A DNA stretch of 5,971 nt, from assembly GCA_003542415.1 (NCBI GenBank), contig DPKR01000109.1:1-5971 (forward strand). The letters run 5' to 3'. This DNA comes from Alphaproteobacteria bacterium (GTDB lineage: Bacteria > Pseudomonadota > Alphaproteobacteria > RF32 > CAG-239). The notes beneath the pieces were generated by a model. That model saw only the letters and a program-made list of their open reading frames with translations, ran no database searches and was not told the DNA's origin. Position 1 is the stretch's first letter; each line of letters opens with the position of its first letter. The translations under genes and the position numbers were made by a program. Shown here piece by piece: positions 1 through 5,971 of this stretch.

Positions 1-122
1 ACCACTTCTGCTTCAACAGCATCTATTTCCCATTCTGATTTAGGAACAGGAATAACGACTTCAGCCTTGGTGGGTTCTTTGTTTTTCATTTTTAATTCAT
101 TTATCATATCTCGTATGCCCAT
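1..122 (-). CDS. Hypothetical protein, N-terminal 40 residues only
   Basis: An open frame begins with ATG at 122 and runs leftward off the window without a stop. The start is supported by an AGGA ribosome site 8 bases upstream and by a sigma70-like promoter further up. The visible protein starts MGIRDMINELKMKNKEPTKA and continues with a stretch rich in Glu, Val and Pro. There is no hydrophobic signal segment, so it is probably cytoplasmic or a soluble domain. I do not recognise the family. It follows tolB on the same strand, where pal often sits, but it is not Pal: it lacks a lipoprotein signal and lipobox Cys. A 235-base gap with hairpins and its own promoter suggests it is transcribed separately from tolB. 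That it is a real gene rests on start signals and an open frame, not on homology. Confidence 0.6.
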   Translation of the reverse strand, partial: MGIRDMINELKMKNKEPTKAEVVIPVPKSEWEIDAVEAEV

Positions 123-181
123 TGTCTTATTCCTTTCGTAAAAAGTTTTGCCAAAATAAAGCTTTAAACTTTATTGATTCT

Positions 182-208
182 ATTTTACCCCTCCAATTTT
201 TTTGTCAA
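182..208 (-). promoter_or_regulatory. Sigma70-type promoter for the left-edge gene
   Basis: On the minus strand a perfect TTGACA (208-203) is followed after 15 bases by TAAAAT (187-182). The spacer is shorter than the ideal 17, which lowers confidence; TAGAAT at 182-177 is an alternative -10 but its spacer would be 20. Transcription would begin near 175, leaving a leader of about 50 bases. That leader contains a weak AT-only-rich inverted repeat (161-155 with 175-169, 7 bp, 7-base loop) and then the ribosome site. Confidence 0.5.
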
Positions 209-227
209 GTCTTTTTTAAATAAACAT

Positions 228-274
228 AAAAAAAATCGGTAGGTCCCTTGACGATTCCTAGCGGAATCGAGGGA
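228..274 (-). terminator. Probable intrinsic terminator after tolB
   Basis: Read on the minus strand, 274-270 pairs with 248-244 (5 bp) and 269-263 pairs with 258-252 (7 bp) around a 4-base loop, with a 3-base bulge at 251-249. Eight consecutive T follow at 235-228. The hairpin is strong and lies about 84 bases after the tolB stop. The T run starts 8 bases after the stem, farther than in a textbook terminator, so efficiency is uncertain. No T run follows on the plus strand, so the minus-strand reading is favoured. Confidence 0.45.
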
Positions 275-288
275 TGACTCTTAAGATG

Positions 289-324
289 CATTCCGAGCCC
301 TTTGTGAACTCAGGACTCAGAATG
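289..324 (-). other. Long RNA hairpin in the tolB 3' region
   Basis: Positions 289-301 pair with 312-324 around a 10-base loop, giving a 13-bp stem. Two of the pairs (294/319 and 298/315) are C/A mismatches on the plus strand but G-U wobbles on the minus strand. The structure is therefore unbroken only as a minus-strand transcript, which is the sense of tolB. It begins about 33 bases after the tolB stop, ahead of the second hairpin. It could stabilise the 3' end, help termination, or be one copy of a dispersed palindromic repeat; the sequence alone does not decide. Confidence 0.55.
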
Positions 325-357
325 GCGGGAAAGAAAAGGATGATAAGAAAATCTTAA

Positions 358-1689
358 TTATGGGAGCAAGGGAGACCATGCGGGGTCAGAAGCTTCGGCC
401 GGAGTGACAACCAAACGTTCGTTATAGCCTGTGACATCAACGGTATATAATCTCACCGGAGCCGCACGGCTGCCTGAACTGCGCTCTTGTTTGAAGAACA
501 TCAGCACGCGTCCGTTCGGAGACCATGTGGGGCCTTCGACCAAATAGCCGCTTGCCAAAATACGTTCGCCCGTGCCATCGGGGTGCATCACACCGATATA
601 GAAGTTGCCGCCGGACATTTTGGTGAAGGCGATATAGTCACCGCGCGGCGACCAAACAGGCGTGGCATAGCGGCCATTGCCAAAGCTGATGCGCTCAACA
701 TTGGATCCGTCCGAATCCATGACATAAAGTTGTTGATTGCCACCGCGGTCGGAATTGAACACGATTTTTTCTCCATCCGGCGAATAAGACGGCGATGTAT
801 CAATCGCGGGATGACGCGTTAGTTGGCGGGTGGATTTTTTCTTCAAATCCATTTCATAAATTTCGGTGTTACCTTTGGCGGCAAATGAGAGCAAAACTTT
901 TGAGCTATCAGGAGAAAAGACAGGGGCAAAAGTCATACCCGGGAAGTTGCCCAAGAGTTCTTGCTTGCCGGATTCAATGTCTAAAATATACACTCTCGGC
1001 ATATCATTTGAAAATGAGATATAGGTCACTTTTTGCATGTTTGGCGAAAAACGCGGGGTTAAAGCCATGGCCGCACCGGAAGTTAAAAACTTGTGGTTTT
1101 CGCCGTCTTGATCCATAATTGCCAAACGTTTGACACGTTTTGTGGCAGGACCGCTTTCAGAAACATAGACAATGCGGGTATCAAAATAGCCTTCATCACC
1201 GGTTAAGCGCTCATAAATATCATCTGCAATGATGTGAGCAATACGGCGCCAGTTGTCTTTTGTGGTGGTGTAAGACTGGCCTTGAAGCTGATCACCGTTA
1301 AAAGCATCCCACAAGCGAAACTCAACTTTGAGCTGCCCGTTTTCTGTTTCAGAAATGGCACTTTGGACGAGCGCTTGTGCTTTGATGGCGCGCCAATCGG
1401 TAAAATTCGGGCGCTCATCAATCGAGTTTAAATCTTCAATATAGCTTGCTTCATCTATCACACGGAAAAGACCGCTACGCTCTAAATCGGCCATCACAAC
1501 GCCGCGAATTTTATTTGCATAGCTACCGACACCGAAAAGCTGCCCCAAAGCATTTGTATGGGTGATCATCTTCGGAATGGCAATCGGCATCGGCTCACGC
1601 ATAGCACCGACAATGTCTATTTCAAGTTCGGCATGAGCGGGGATGGCAAAAAAGCATACAAGAGCAAGGATTAAACGTTTTAATTTCAT
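358..1689 (-). CDS. tolB: TolB, periplasmic beta-propeller of the Tol-Pal system
   Basis: TolB is the periplasmic component of Tol-Pal; it binds Pal and the energised TolQRA complex and supports outer-membrane constriction at division. The 443-residue protein is of normal family length. Residues 1-20 are a Sec signal peptide ([20 protein letters not shown], AxA cleavage). An N-terminal alpha/beta domain follows to about residue 160. A six-bladed propeller fills the rest, shown by (F/Y/W)SP motifs at residues 214, 258, 302, 346, 389 and 438, about 44 residues apart, several followed by DG/NG/RG. I chose ATG at 1689 because AAAGG lies 8 bases upstream; a GTG at 1698 is in frame but overlaps that ribosome site. 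The stop is TAA at 360-358. tolQ, tolR, tolA and pal are not adjacent here: upstream lies divergent ruvX and downstream an unrelated gene. The identity is secure. Confidence 0.95.
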   Translation of the reverse strand: MKLKRLILALVCFFAIPAHAELEIDIVGAMREPMPIAIPKMITHTNALGQLFGVGSYANKIRGVVMADLERSGLFRVIDEASYIEDLNSIDERPNFTDWRAIKAQALVQSAISETENGQLKVEFRLWDAFNGDQLQGQSYTTTKDNWRRIAHIIADDIYERLTGDEGYFDTRIVYVSESGPATKRVKRLAIMDQDGENHKFLTSGAAMALTPRFSPNMQKVTYISFSNDMPRVYILDIESGKQELLGNFPGMTFAPVFSPDSSKVLLSFAAKGNTEIYEMDLKKKSTRQLTRHPAIDTSPSYSPDGEKIVFNSDRGGNQQLYVMDSDGSNVERISFGNGRYATPVWSPRGDYIAFTKMSGGNFYIGVMHPDGTGERILASGYLVEGPTWSPNGRVLMFFKQERSSGSRAAPVRLYTVDVTGYNERLVVTPAEASDPAWSPLLP

Positions 1690-1724
1690 ATCAAGCACCT
1701 TTAAAAAAAATTACAATTGATGAT

Positions 1725-1752
1725 ATTTTATGCGCATATTCTTAAAATTCAA
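1725..1752 (-). promoter_or_regulatory. Promoter for tolB
   Basis: On the minus strand TTGAAT (1752-1747) and TAAAAT (1730-1725) are separated by 16 bases, a good sigma70-type match. The start of transcription would fall near 1718, giving a leader of about 30 bases that carries the AAAGG ribosome site. A 10-bp perfect palindrome (TATGCGCATA, 1729-1738) sits across the -10/spacer edge and could be an operator, though palindromes this short also occur by chance. A dedicated promoter fits tolB not being at the end of a tolQRA operon here. Confidence 0.55.
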
Positions 1753-1759
1753 TTAGCAT

Positions 1760-1787
1760 TTGACATTTTTTTGTTTTGTTTTATGAT
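1760..1787 (+). promoter_or_regulatory. Promoter for ruvX
   Basis: A perfect TTGACA (1760-1765) and TATGAT (1782-1787) are separated by 16 bases, the best promoter match in the window. The predicted start is near 1794, which leaves only about 14 bases of leader, with the AAGGA ribosome site (1796-1800) almost at the RNA's 5' end. It may also drive lptF-lptD, since no terminator is visible between ruvX and lptF. Confidence 0.65.
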
Positions 1788-1807
1788 TTTTCAGCAAGGA
1801 ATTTGAT

Positions 1808-2266
1808 ATGGAACTGAAAGAATTTAAACAAAGCTTGAAACCGTATGGCGCGCTAATCGGGTTTGATTTTGGCACCAAAAGATTGGGCGTTGCTGTTTCT
1901 GATATGATGCGGATGGTGGCAACCTCATACAAAATTATTGAGCGAACAAGTTTTCAAAAAGATGTGGAGGAAATCAAGCGCATTATCAAAGAAAAAGAGA
2001 TTTGCGGCATTGTTTACGGCCTGCCGAAACAAATGGACGGCACAGAAGGCGAAACTGCAGAGCAAACGCGCAAATTTGCCTTAAAAATTGCAAATGAGGT
2101 TAATTTGCCTTATGCTTTTTGGGATGAAAGGCTATCTTCTAAAGCCGTTGAGAGCTTTTTGATTAACGAAGTTGACCTCTCGCGCGCGAAAAGAAAAAAG
2201 GTTTTGGATGCCTCTGCCGCCGCTTATATTTTACAAGGCGCATTAGATGCTATGCAAAGAATATGA
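1808..2266 (+). CDS. ruvX: RuvX/YqgF, RNase H-fold nuclease (putative Holliday junction resolvase)
   Basis: The 152-residue protein belongs to the YqgF/RuvX family, whose E. coli member matures the 5' end of 16S rRNA and whose members have been described as Holliday junction resolvases. The family signatures are all present: GFDFGTKRLGVAVSD at residues 18-32 with catalytic Asp20, YGLPKQMDGTEG at 70-81, WDERLSS at 105-111 with Glu107, and LDASAAAYILQ at 133-143 with Asp134. The acidic triad therefore looks intact. It is slightly longer than many homologues because of about 12 extra residues before the first strand. The ATG is preceded by AAGGA with 7 bases of spacing. It acts in the cytoplasm and has no obvious functional link to the LPS genes downstream, from which it is separated by 67 bases. 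The stop is TGA. Confidence 0.94.
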   Translation: MELKEFKQSLKPYGALIGFDFGTKRLGVAVSDMMRMVATSYKIIERTSFQKDVEEIKRIIKEKEICGIVYGLPKQMDGTEGETAEQTRKFALKIANEVNLPYAFWDERLSSKAVESFLINEVDLSRAKRKKVLDASAAAYILQGALDAMQRI

Positions 2267-2294
2267 TATAAACTTGTGAAGTAATGGCAAAATG

Positions 2295-2326
2295 TTGTTT
2301 TTTTCTATGAGAGCTTGATATATACT
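2295..2326 (+). promoter_or_regulatory. Weak candidate promoter just upstream of lptF
   Basis: TATATA (2319-2324) or TATACT (2321-2326) lies close to the lptF ATG at 2334, with a poor -35 candidate TTGTTT at 2295-2300 (spacer 18 or 20). If used, transcription would begin at or within a few bases of the ATG. This fits the lack of a ribosome site there, but the -35 match is weak and read-through from ruvX is equally possible. Confidence 0.25.
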
Positions 2327-2333
2327 CCCTTCC

Positions 2334-3467
2334 ATGAAGAAATTGACCAAATATATTTCGGGGCAAATCACAAGCGGATTTCTGCTTGTGGTGTTTTCGC
2401 TTCTTGCGATGCTTTGGCTCACACAATCTTTGCGCTTTGTTGAGATGGTCACAAACAAAGGTTTGCCTTTGAGGCTTTTTGTTGAGCTCACTTCGCTTTT
2501 GATGCCGCGACTTTTTGTGGTGCTCTCCCCTATTGCTTTGTTTGCCGCTGTGTTGTTTGTTTATAACAGGCTTCTTTCAGACCGCGAACTTGTGATTATG
2601 CAGGCCGCCGGTATCAGCCCTTTGAGAAACGCTGCTTCCGTTTTTGTGATGGGGATTTTGCTTTCCTTTTTCAGTATTTATGTTCAAAACTGGGGCATTC
2701 CGCAGGCGGAGGGCGCGTTCAGAAAGCTTGAATGGGAAGTGAAAAACAATGTATCGCACCTGATGTTTCGCGAAGGGGAATTTACAAACCTCAAAACGAA
2801 CTTGACTGCTTTTATCACAAAGCATGAGCCGGACGGATCTGTTTTGGGGATTTTGATTTCAGATGAAACAAAACCGAACCAAAAGGTGACTTTATCTGCC
2901 GAAAGAGGACGAATTATATATGAAAACGAACGTCCGCATATTATTTTAATCAATGGAGCAAGACAGGAAATTGATGTTGAAAGCGGGCGTTTTTCTTCGC
3001 TCAACTTTTCGCGTTATTCCGTAGATTTGGGCGGATTTGGCAAAGGCGGTTTGAAACCCGCAAGTGTGAGAGAAAAGTCATTAAAAGAGCTTTTGAATGC
3101 AAAAAACAACAGCGACTTATCTGATGCGGACAAGCGCAAATATATTGTGGAGGGCAACAGAAGAATCACGACTCCTTGGTATAATTTGGTGTTTGCACTG
3201 ATTGCCTGCACCGGCCTTCTCATCGGGAATTTTAACAGGCGCGGGCAAACAAAAATTGTTTCTCTATCTATTTTTTCAATGATTTTGATTTTGGGGCTTG
3301 ATTTGATTTTTACAAATCTGGCCGGAAGATCTCTTTATTTCTTGCCGTTTTTATATTTGAATTGTCTGTTGCCGCTGATTTCTTGCATCTATTTGCTTTT
3401 GTTTTATAACCCGTTTATTTGGGTGAAGTTTAAAAATCGATATAAGGTGATTTCTCATGCGGCGTAG
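2334..3467 (+). CDS. lptF: LptF, inner-membrane permease subunit of the LPS exporter (YjgP/YjgQ family)
   Basis: LptF pairs with LptG and the ATPase LptB to pull lipopolysaccharide out of the inner membrane and push it onto the Lpt bridge. The 377-residue protein has the family layout: TM helices at about 13-32, 57-77 and 101-119, a periplasmic beta-jellyroll from about 123 to 275, then TM helices at about 281-299, 308-329 and 334-358. The segment SDRELVIMQAAGISP (82-96) matches the cytoplasmic coupling helix that contacts LptB, with a conserved acidic residue at Glu85. The WLTQSLRF segment (28-35) points to LptF rather than LptG. No in-frame start exists upstream because a TGA lies at 2316-2318, and no ribosome site precedes the ATG. 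Its last 11 bases overlap lptD. lptG, usually the next gene in Alphaproteobacteria, is absent here. Confidence 0.92.
   Translation: MKKLTKYISGQITSGFLLVVFSLLAMLWLTQSLRFVEMVTNKGLPLRLFVELTSLLMPRLFVVLSPIALFAAVLFVYNRLLSDRELVIMQAAGISPLRNAASVFVMGILLSFFSIYVQNWGIPQAEGAFRKLEWEVKNNVSHLMFREGEFTNLKTNLTAFITKHEPDGSVLGILISDETKPNQKVTLSAERGRIIYENERPHIILINGARQEIDVESGRFSSLNFSRYSVDLGGFGKGGLKPASVREKSLKELLNAKNNSDLSDADKRKYIVEGNRRITTPWYNLVFALIACTGLLIGNFNRRGQTKIVSLSIFSMILILGLDLIFTNLAGRSLYFLPFLYLNCLLPLISCIYLLLFYNPFIWVKFKNRYKVISHAA
3444..3450 (+). promoter_or_regulatory. Ribosome binding site of lptD inside lptF
   Basis: AAGGTGA, a good match to the 3' end of 16S rRNA, ends 6 bases before the lptD ATG at 3457. It lies within the last codons of lptF, so ribosomes finishing lptF pass over it. 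This supports the ATG at 3457 as the lptD start and suggests coupled translation. Confidence 0.7.
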
Positions 3468-5721
3468 TTTATATTTGGCAGTATTGCTTATGTGTTCTGC
3501 AACAACGGTTCAAGCCGAACCCGTTGCGGGCGAGCTGACGACAAAGCCGAGCAGAACCCCTTATGTTGCAATTGAACCGAAACAAAATATTACGGATATT
3601 TTGCACCTTTCAAGCTCAAAATCAACAGAAGAGCCTGATGTTTATTTTGATGCAGACGAGCTCATCACCAATCAAAAAGAAAAAACGATTGAGGCTTTGG
3701 GCAATGTTGTTGTTCGCCGCGAAGGGCTGACACTATACACCGATAAGCTTGTTTATAACCAACAGCAAGATACGATTTTTGCCATCGGCAATGTGGTTTT
3801 GAGCGAACCTGAAGGGATTAAAATATATTCCGACAAAGTAAACTTAACAGGCAAGCTGACCCAAGCCGAAATGAAACAAATTAAGGTTATTATGCGCGAT
3901 GAAAGCAAACTTTGGGCAGAATATTTCAAGAAAAAAGAAAATGACAACAAAGTAATGCGCTATGTGACTTTTACACCGTGTGACTGTTGTGAAGAAAACG
4001 GTGGGAAAGCACCGTTATGGCGGATAAGAGCCAGAAAAGTGACACACGATGCGGCAAATAAAAATATGAACTACAATGATGCCTTTTTAGATTTTAAGAA
4101 TGTGCCTGTTTTATATTCGCCGTTTTTATCGCATCCGGACCCGACCGTTAAACGCCGGTCCGGGTTTATGCCCCCGAAAATCAAAAGCAGCAGCTATTTA
4201 GGCGGAGCGGCTCAAATCAACTATTTTTGGGATATTTCAGAACATTCAGATATTTTGTTCTCACCAACTTTTTCAACCGACAAAGGTGTGTTGTTGGGCG
4301 GCAGGTATCGTTCTTATTTTAAGAAAGGATATTTGGAAGCAGAGGGAACATATTTGAACGATGATGATCCGAACAGACCAAATAACAGAGGAAATCTATT
4401 TGCATTCGGGCGCTACGAAATCAACGATTTGTGGGTGGCTTCAACTCATTTAAACTATGCCTCCGATTCTCTTTATCTCAAAGAGCTATCGCTGCCGAAA
4501 GACAATGAAGCATGGCTGACTTCTGATGTGAGTTTCGAGCGCTTTAATTTTAGAGATTATGCTTCTATTCAGGCTTATTATTACAAGCTTATCAGCTATG
4601 ATTTGAAAGAAAAAGATTCTGCCAGATATGACCGCTTGAAATATAATAAGCCTTTTGTTTTGCCTTTGATTGAATCCGAATTTGTTTCTGATCCGAACAG
4701 CATTGGCGCTTATTATAAAAACGATTTGAGCTTTGCTTCTTTATATCACTCAAACGGACAGCAATCTCAACGCGCAACAATGATCAACTCATGGAATTTG
4801 CCTTGGACAAGTCGATTTGGTGAACGATACAAAATTGTGGCTTCTGTTAAAACCGATGCCTATCATGTTGAAGAATATCAATATCGCTTGAACAAAAAGG
4901 ATTATAATGGAAATCCTGTCCGCGTTTTTCCGCAACTCGGTGTGGAGTGGAAACTCCCGTTTGTTAAGGCCTCAGACACATCACGTCAGATTTTAGAGCC
5001 CGTTATTGTTGGTGTGTTGGCGCCAAATGGCGGAAACAAATCTGAAAAGATTCCGAACGAAGACAGCCAAGATGCTCATTTTGAAGATACGAATGTGCTC
5101 GATTTAAACAGATATGCCGGATACGACAGAAATGATAACGGAAGCAGAATCAGCTATGGTTTTAACTGGAACACTTATGGAAACATTATGGGACGTACAT
5201 CCGCATTTTTTGCACAAAGCTACCAATTCAACAAAAACACAAGTTTTGCGAAAAATACGGGTAGCAAAGGGCATTTATCCGATTATGTCGGGCGCATTTA
5301 TGCCGCACCTGCCGATTATTTGAATTTGACATATCGGTTCAGGCTGGATCGCAATGACTACAAGTTGCGATACAACGAGCTTGCAACACGTTTTGGAACA
5401 AATATGTTGAATTTGTATGTTTCTTATATATATTTGCAAAAAAATAAATATGCCTCCGAAACACTTTCGGAAAGAAAAGAACTTTATACAGCCGTAAGCG
5501 CTGCCTTGACAAGGGACTGGTCAATCAATGTTTATAACAGGCAAGATCTTTCGCACGGAGGGGGGTCGCTTGAGCACGGCGGAAATTTGATTTATGAAGA
5601 TGAATGTTTTATGTTTGTCACAAATGTGAAAAAGTATAATTCAAGCGATCCTGATTTAGATGATTCTTATGAATTTACTTTTTCATTTTACCTCAAAACA
5701 TTAGGTGGATTAGGTTCTTAA
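3457..5721 (+). CDS. lptD: LptD, outer-membrane LPS translocon (OstA/Imp)
   Basis: LptD with the lipoprotein LptE inserts lipopolysaccharide into the outer leaflet of the outer membrane. The 754-residue protein has a signal peptide at 1-20 (cleavage after VQA), a linker of about 40 residues, an OstA-type periplasmic jellyroll at roughly 60-200, and a long beta-barrel from about 215 to the end. The segment LWRIRARKV (187-195) followed by PFLSHPDPTVKRRSGFMPP (222-240) is the family's jellyroll-to-barrel junction. Cysteines in the mature chain are Cys175, Cys177, Cys178 and one near the C-terminus, Cys717, suiting a domain-bridging disulfide. E. coli LptD instead has two cysteines at each end. 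Cys13 is within the signal peptide and lacks a lipobox. The gene starts 11 bases before lptF ends and is followed after 17 bases by a further secreted protein, so an operon is likely. Confidence 0.94.
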   Translation: MRRSLYLAVLLMCSATTVQAEPVAGELTTKPSRTPYVAIEPKQNITDILHLSSSKSTEEPDVYFDADELITNQKEKTIEALGNVVVRREGLTLYTDKLVYNQQQDTIFAIGNVVLSEPEGIKIYSDKVNLTGKLTQAEMKQIKVIMRDESKLWAEYFKKKENDNKVMRYVTFTPCDCCEENGGKAPLWRIRARKVTHDAANKNMNYNDAFLDFKNVPVLYSPFLSHPDPTVKRRSGFMPPKIKSSSYLGGAAQINYFWDISEHSDILFSPTFSTDKGVLLGGRYRSYFKKGYLEAEGTYLNDDDPNRPNNRGNLFAFGRYEINDLWVASTHLNYASDSLYLKELSLPKDNEAWLTSDVSFERFNFRDYASIQAYYYKLISYDLKEKDSARYDRLKYNKPFVLPLIESEFVSDPNSIGAYYKNDLSFASLYHSNGQQSQRATMINSWNLPWTSRFGERYKIVASVKTDAYHVEEYQYRLNKKDYNGNPVRVFPQLGVEWKLPFVKASDTSRQILEPVIVGVLAPNGGNKSEKIPNEDSQDAHFEDTNVLDLNRYAGYDRNDNGSRISYGFNWNTYGNIMGRTSAFFAQSYQFNKNTSFAKNTGSKGHLSDYVGRIYAAPADYLNLTYRFRLDRNDYKLRYNELATRFGTNMLNLYVSYIYLQKNKYASETLSERKELYTAVSAALTRDWSINVYNRQDLSHGGGSLEHGGNLIYEDECFMFVTNVKKYNSSDPDLDDSYEFTFSFYLKTLGGLGS

Positions 5722-5726
5722 ATTTT

Positions 5727-5732
5727 AGGAGA
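5727..5732 (+). promoter_or_regulatory. Ribosome binding site deciding a TTG start
   Basis: AGGAGA lies 6 bases upstream of TTG at 5739, just after the lptD stop. It is the strongest ribosome site in the window and is what argues for the unusual TTG start, because the next in-frame ATG is 38 codons further on and would delete the signal peptide. Confidence 0.7.
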
Positions 5733-5738
5733 AATAAA

Positions 5739-5971
5739 TTGAAATATTTAGTTTTTCTTTTGGCTATTTTGCTCTGCTTTGAAACACAATCTCAAGAAAT
5801 TTCAGCCGGAGATTTAGATGCGGCTGCAAGGAGCGCAAAATCAACCTCTGTTATGTTTGCTGCACCTCAAAGTGAAGAAGAAATCGCGCGCGCACAATAT
5901 GAAGCCGAGATGAGAGCAAGAGAGGCTTATGAAGCGGAAATGAAAAAAAGAGAAGAAGAAATGAAGCGCGC
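5739..5971 (+). CDS. Secreted protein with charged coiled-coil region, N-terminal part
   Basis: The frame opens at TTG (5739) and runs off the right edge after 77 full codons. Residues 1 to about 18 (KYLVFLLAILLCF core) are a signal peptide, with likely cleavage near TQS/QE or after ISA (residue 23). Cys13 follows Leu-Leu, so this is not a standard lipobox. Residues 24-45 are a short Ala/Ser-rich linker. From residue 46 the chain is almost all Glu, Arg, Lys, Ala and Met, in 10-residue repeats typical of a long single helix or coiled coil. Seventeen bases separate it from lptD, so it is probably co-transcribed. In Alphaproteobacteria surA often follows lptD, and a SurA-like domain could lie beyond the edge. 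The visible part does not resemble the start of SurA, so I leave the function open. Confidence 0.75.
   Translation, partial: MKYLVFLLAILLCFETQSQEISAGDLDAAARSAKSTSVMFAAPQSEEEIARAQYEAEMRAREAYEAEMKKREEEMKR
5898..5957 (+). repeat. Tandem 30-base coding repeat, two copies plus a degenerate third
   Basis: Two adjacent 30-base units, 5898-5927 and 5928-5957, encode YEAEMRAREA and YEAEMKKREE. A partial third unit (EMKR) follows to the window edge. The DNA copies differ at several bases while the protein pattern is kept. The repeat may continue beyond 5971, so copy number is unknown. Confidence 0.65.

Noticed and set aside
487..1118. Two plus-strand open frames (487-822 and 795-1118) opposite tolB
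   Set aside because: They lie wholly antisense to a clearly conserved tolB, overlap each other, and show no protein features; they are shadows of the coding strand.
1690..1698. GTG at 1698 as the tolB start, adding three residues
   Set aside because: The GTG overlaps the AAAGG ribosome site that is properly spaced from the ATG at 1689, and the signal peptide begins naturally at that ATG.
2267..2333. Terminator between ruvX and lptF
   Set aside because: There is a short T run at 2298-2304 but no hairpin before it.
2243..3223. Minus-strand open frames opposite lptF
   Set aside because: They overlap one another and a well-supported membrane protein, and their composition reflects the reverse complement of hydrophobic codons.
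3490..3498. Possible lipoprotein signal in LptD around Cys13
   Set aside because: The residue before the Cys is Met, not Gly/Ala/Ser, and a normal signal-peptidase I site (VQA) follows; LptD is a barrel protein.
4139..4168. GC-rich inverted repeat within lptD (CCCGACCG paired with CGGTCCGGG)
   Set aside because: It coincides with codons for the conserved DPTVKRRSGF motif and needs a bulge; chance is the simplest explanation.
5114..5323. Plus-strand 69-codon frame inside lptD
   Set aside because: It is in an alternative frame within the intact LptD barrel and has no ribosome site of note.

Overview
The window reads as chromosome from a Gram-negative, fairly AT-rich bacterium, most likely an alphaproteobacterium. 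The grounds are an LPS-export pair (LptF, LptD) with alphaproteobacterial-looking motifs, a periplasmic TolB, and a YqgF/RuvX protein. TAA, TGA and TAG are all used as stops, so the code is standard. No tRNA, rRNA, CRISPR array, transposase or phage gene is visible. I place it no more precisely than 'probably uncultured Alphaproteobacteria'.

Layout from left to right. Positions 1-122 (minus strand) hold the first 40 codons of an unrecognised soluble protein with its own ribosome site and promoter. Positions 123-357 are a non-coding interval with two RNA hairpins, read best on the minus strand as the 3' end of the tolB transcript, followed by the promoter of the left-hand gene. Positions 358-1689 (minus) encode TolB, a secreted beta-propeller of the Tol-Pal system. 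Positions 1690-1807 form a compact divergent control region with back-to-back sigma70-type promoters for tolB and ruvX. Positions 1808-2266 (plus) encode RuvX/YqgF. Positions 2334-3467 encode LptF and 3457-5721 encode LptD, overlapping by 11 bp. Positions 5739-5971 are the start of a secreted, charged, probably coiled-coil protein that runs off the edge.

How the genes work together: LptF is an inner-membrane subunit of the LPS extractor (LptB2FG) and LptD is the outer-membrane translocon, so the plus-strand cluster encodes both ends of the LPS export bridge. TolB, on the other strand, belongs to the Tol-Pal envelope-constriction machine. RuvX acts on RNA/DNA and is probably a neighbour rather than a partner. 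The secreted protein after lptD lies where surA often lies in this group, but its visible N-terminus does not look like SurA.

I see no clearly novel system. The points most worth a second look are the two-hairpin block at 244-324, the absence of lptG between lptF and lptD, the missing tolQRA/pal context of tolB, the absence of a ribosome site before lptF, and the repeat-rich start of the last gene.
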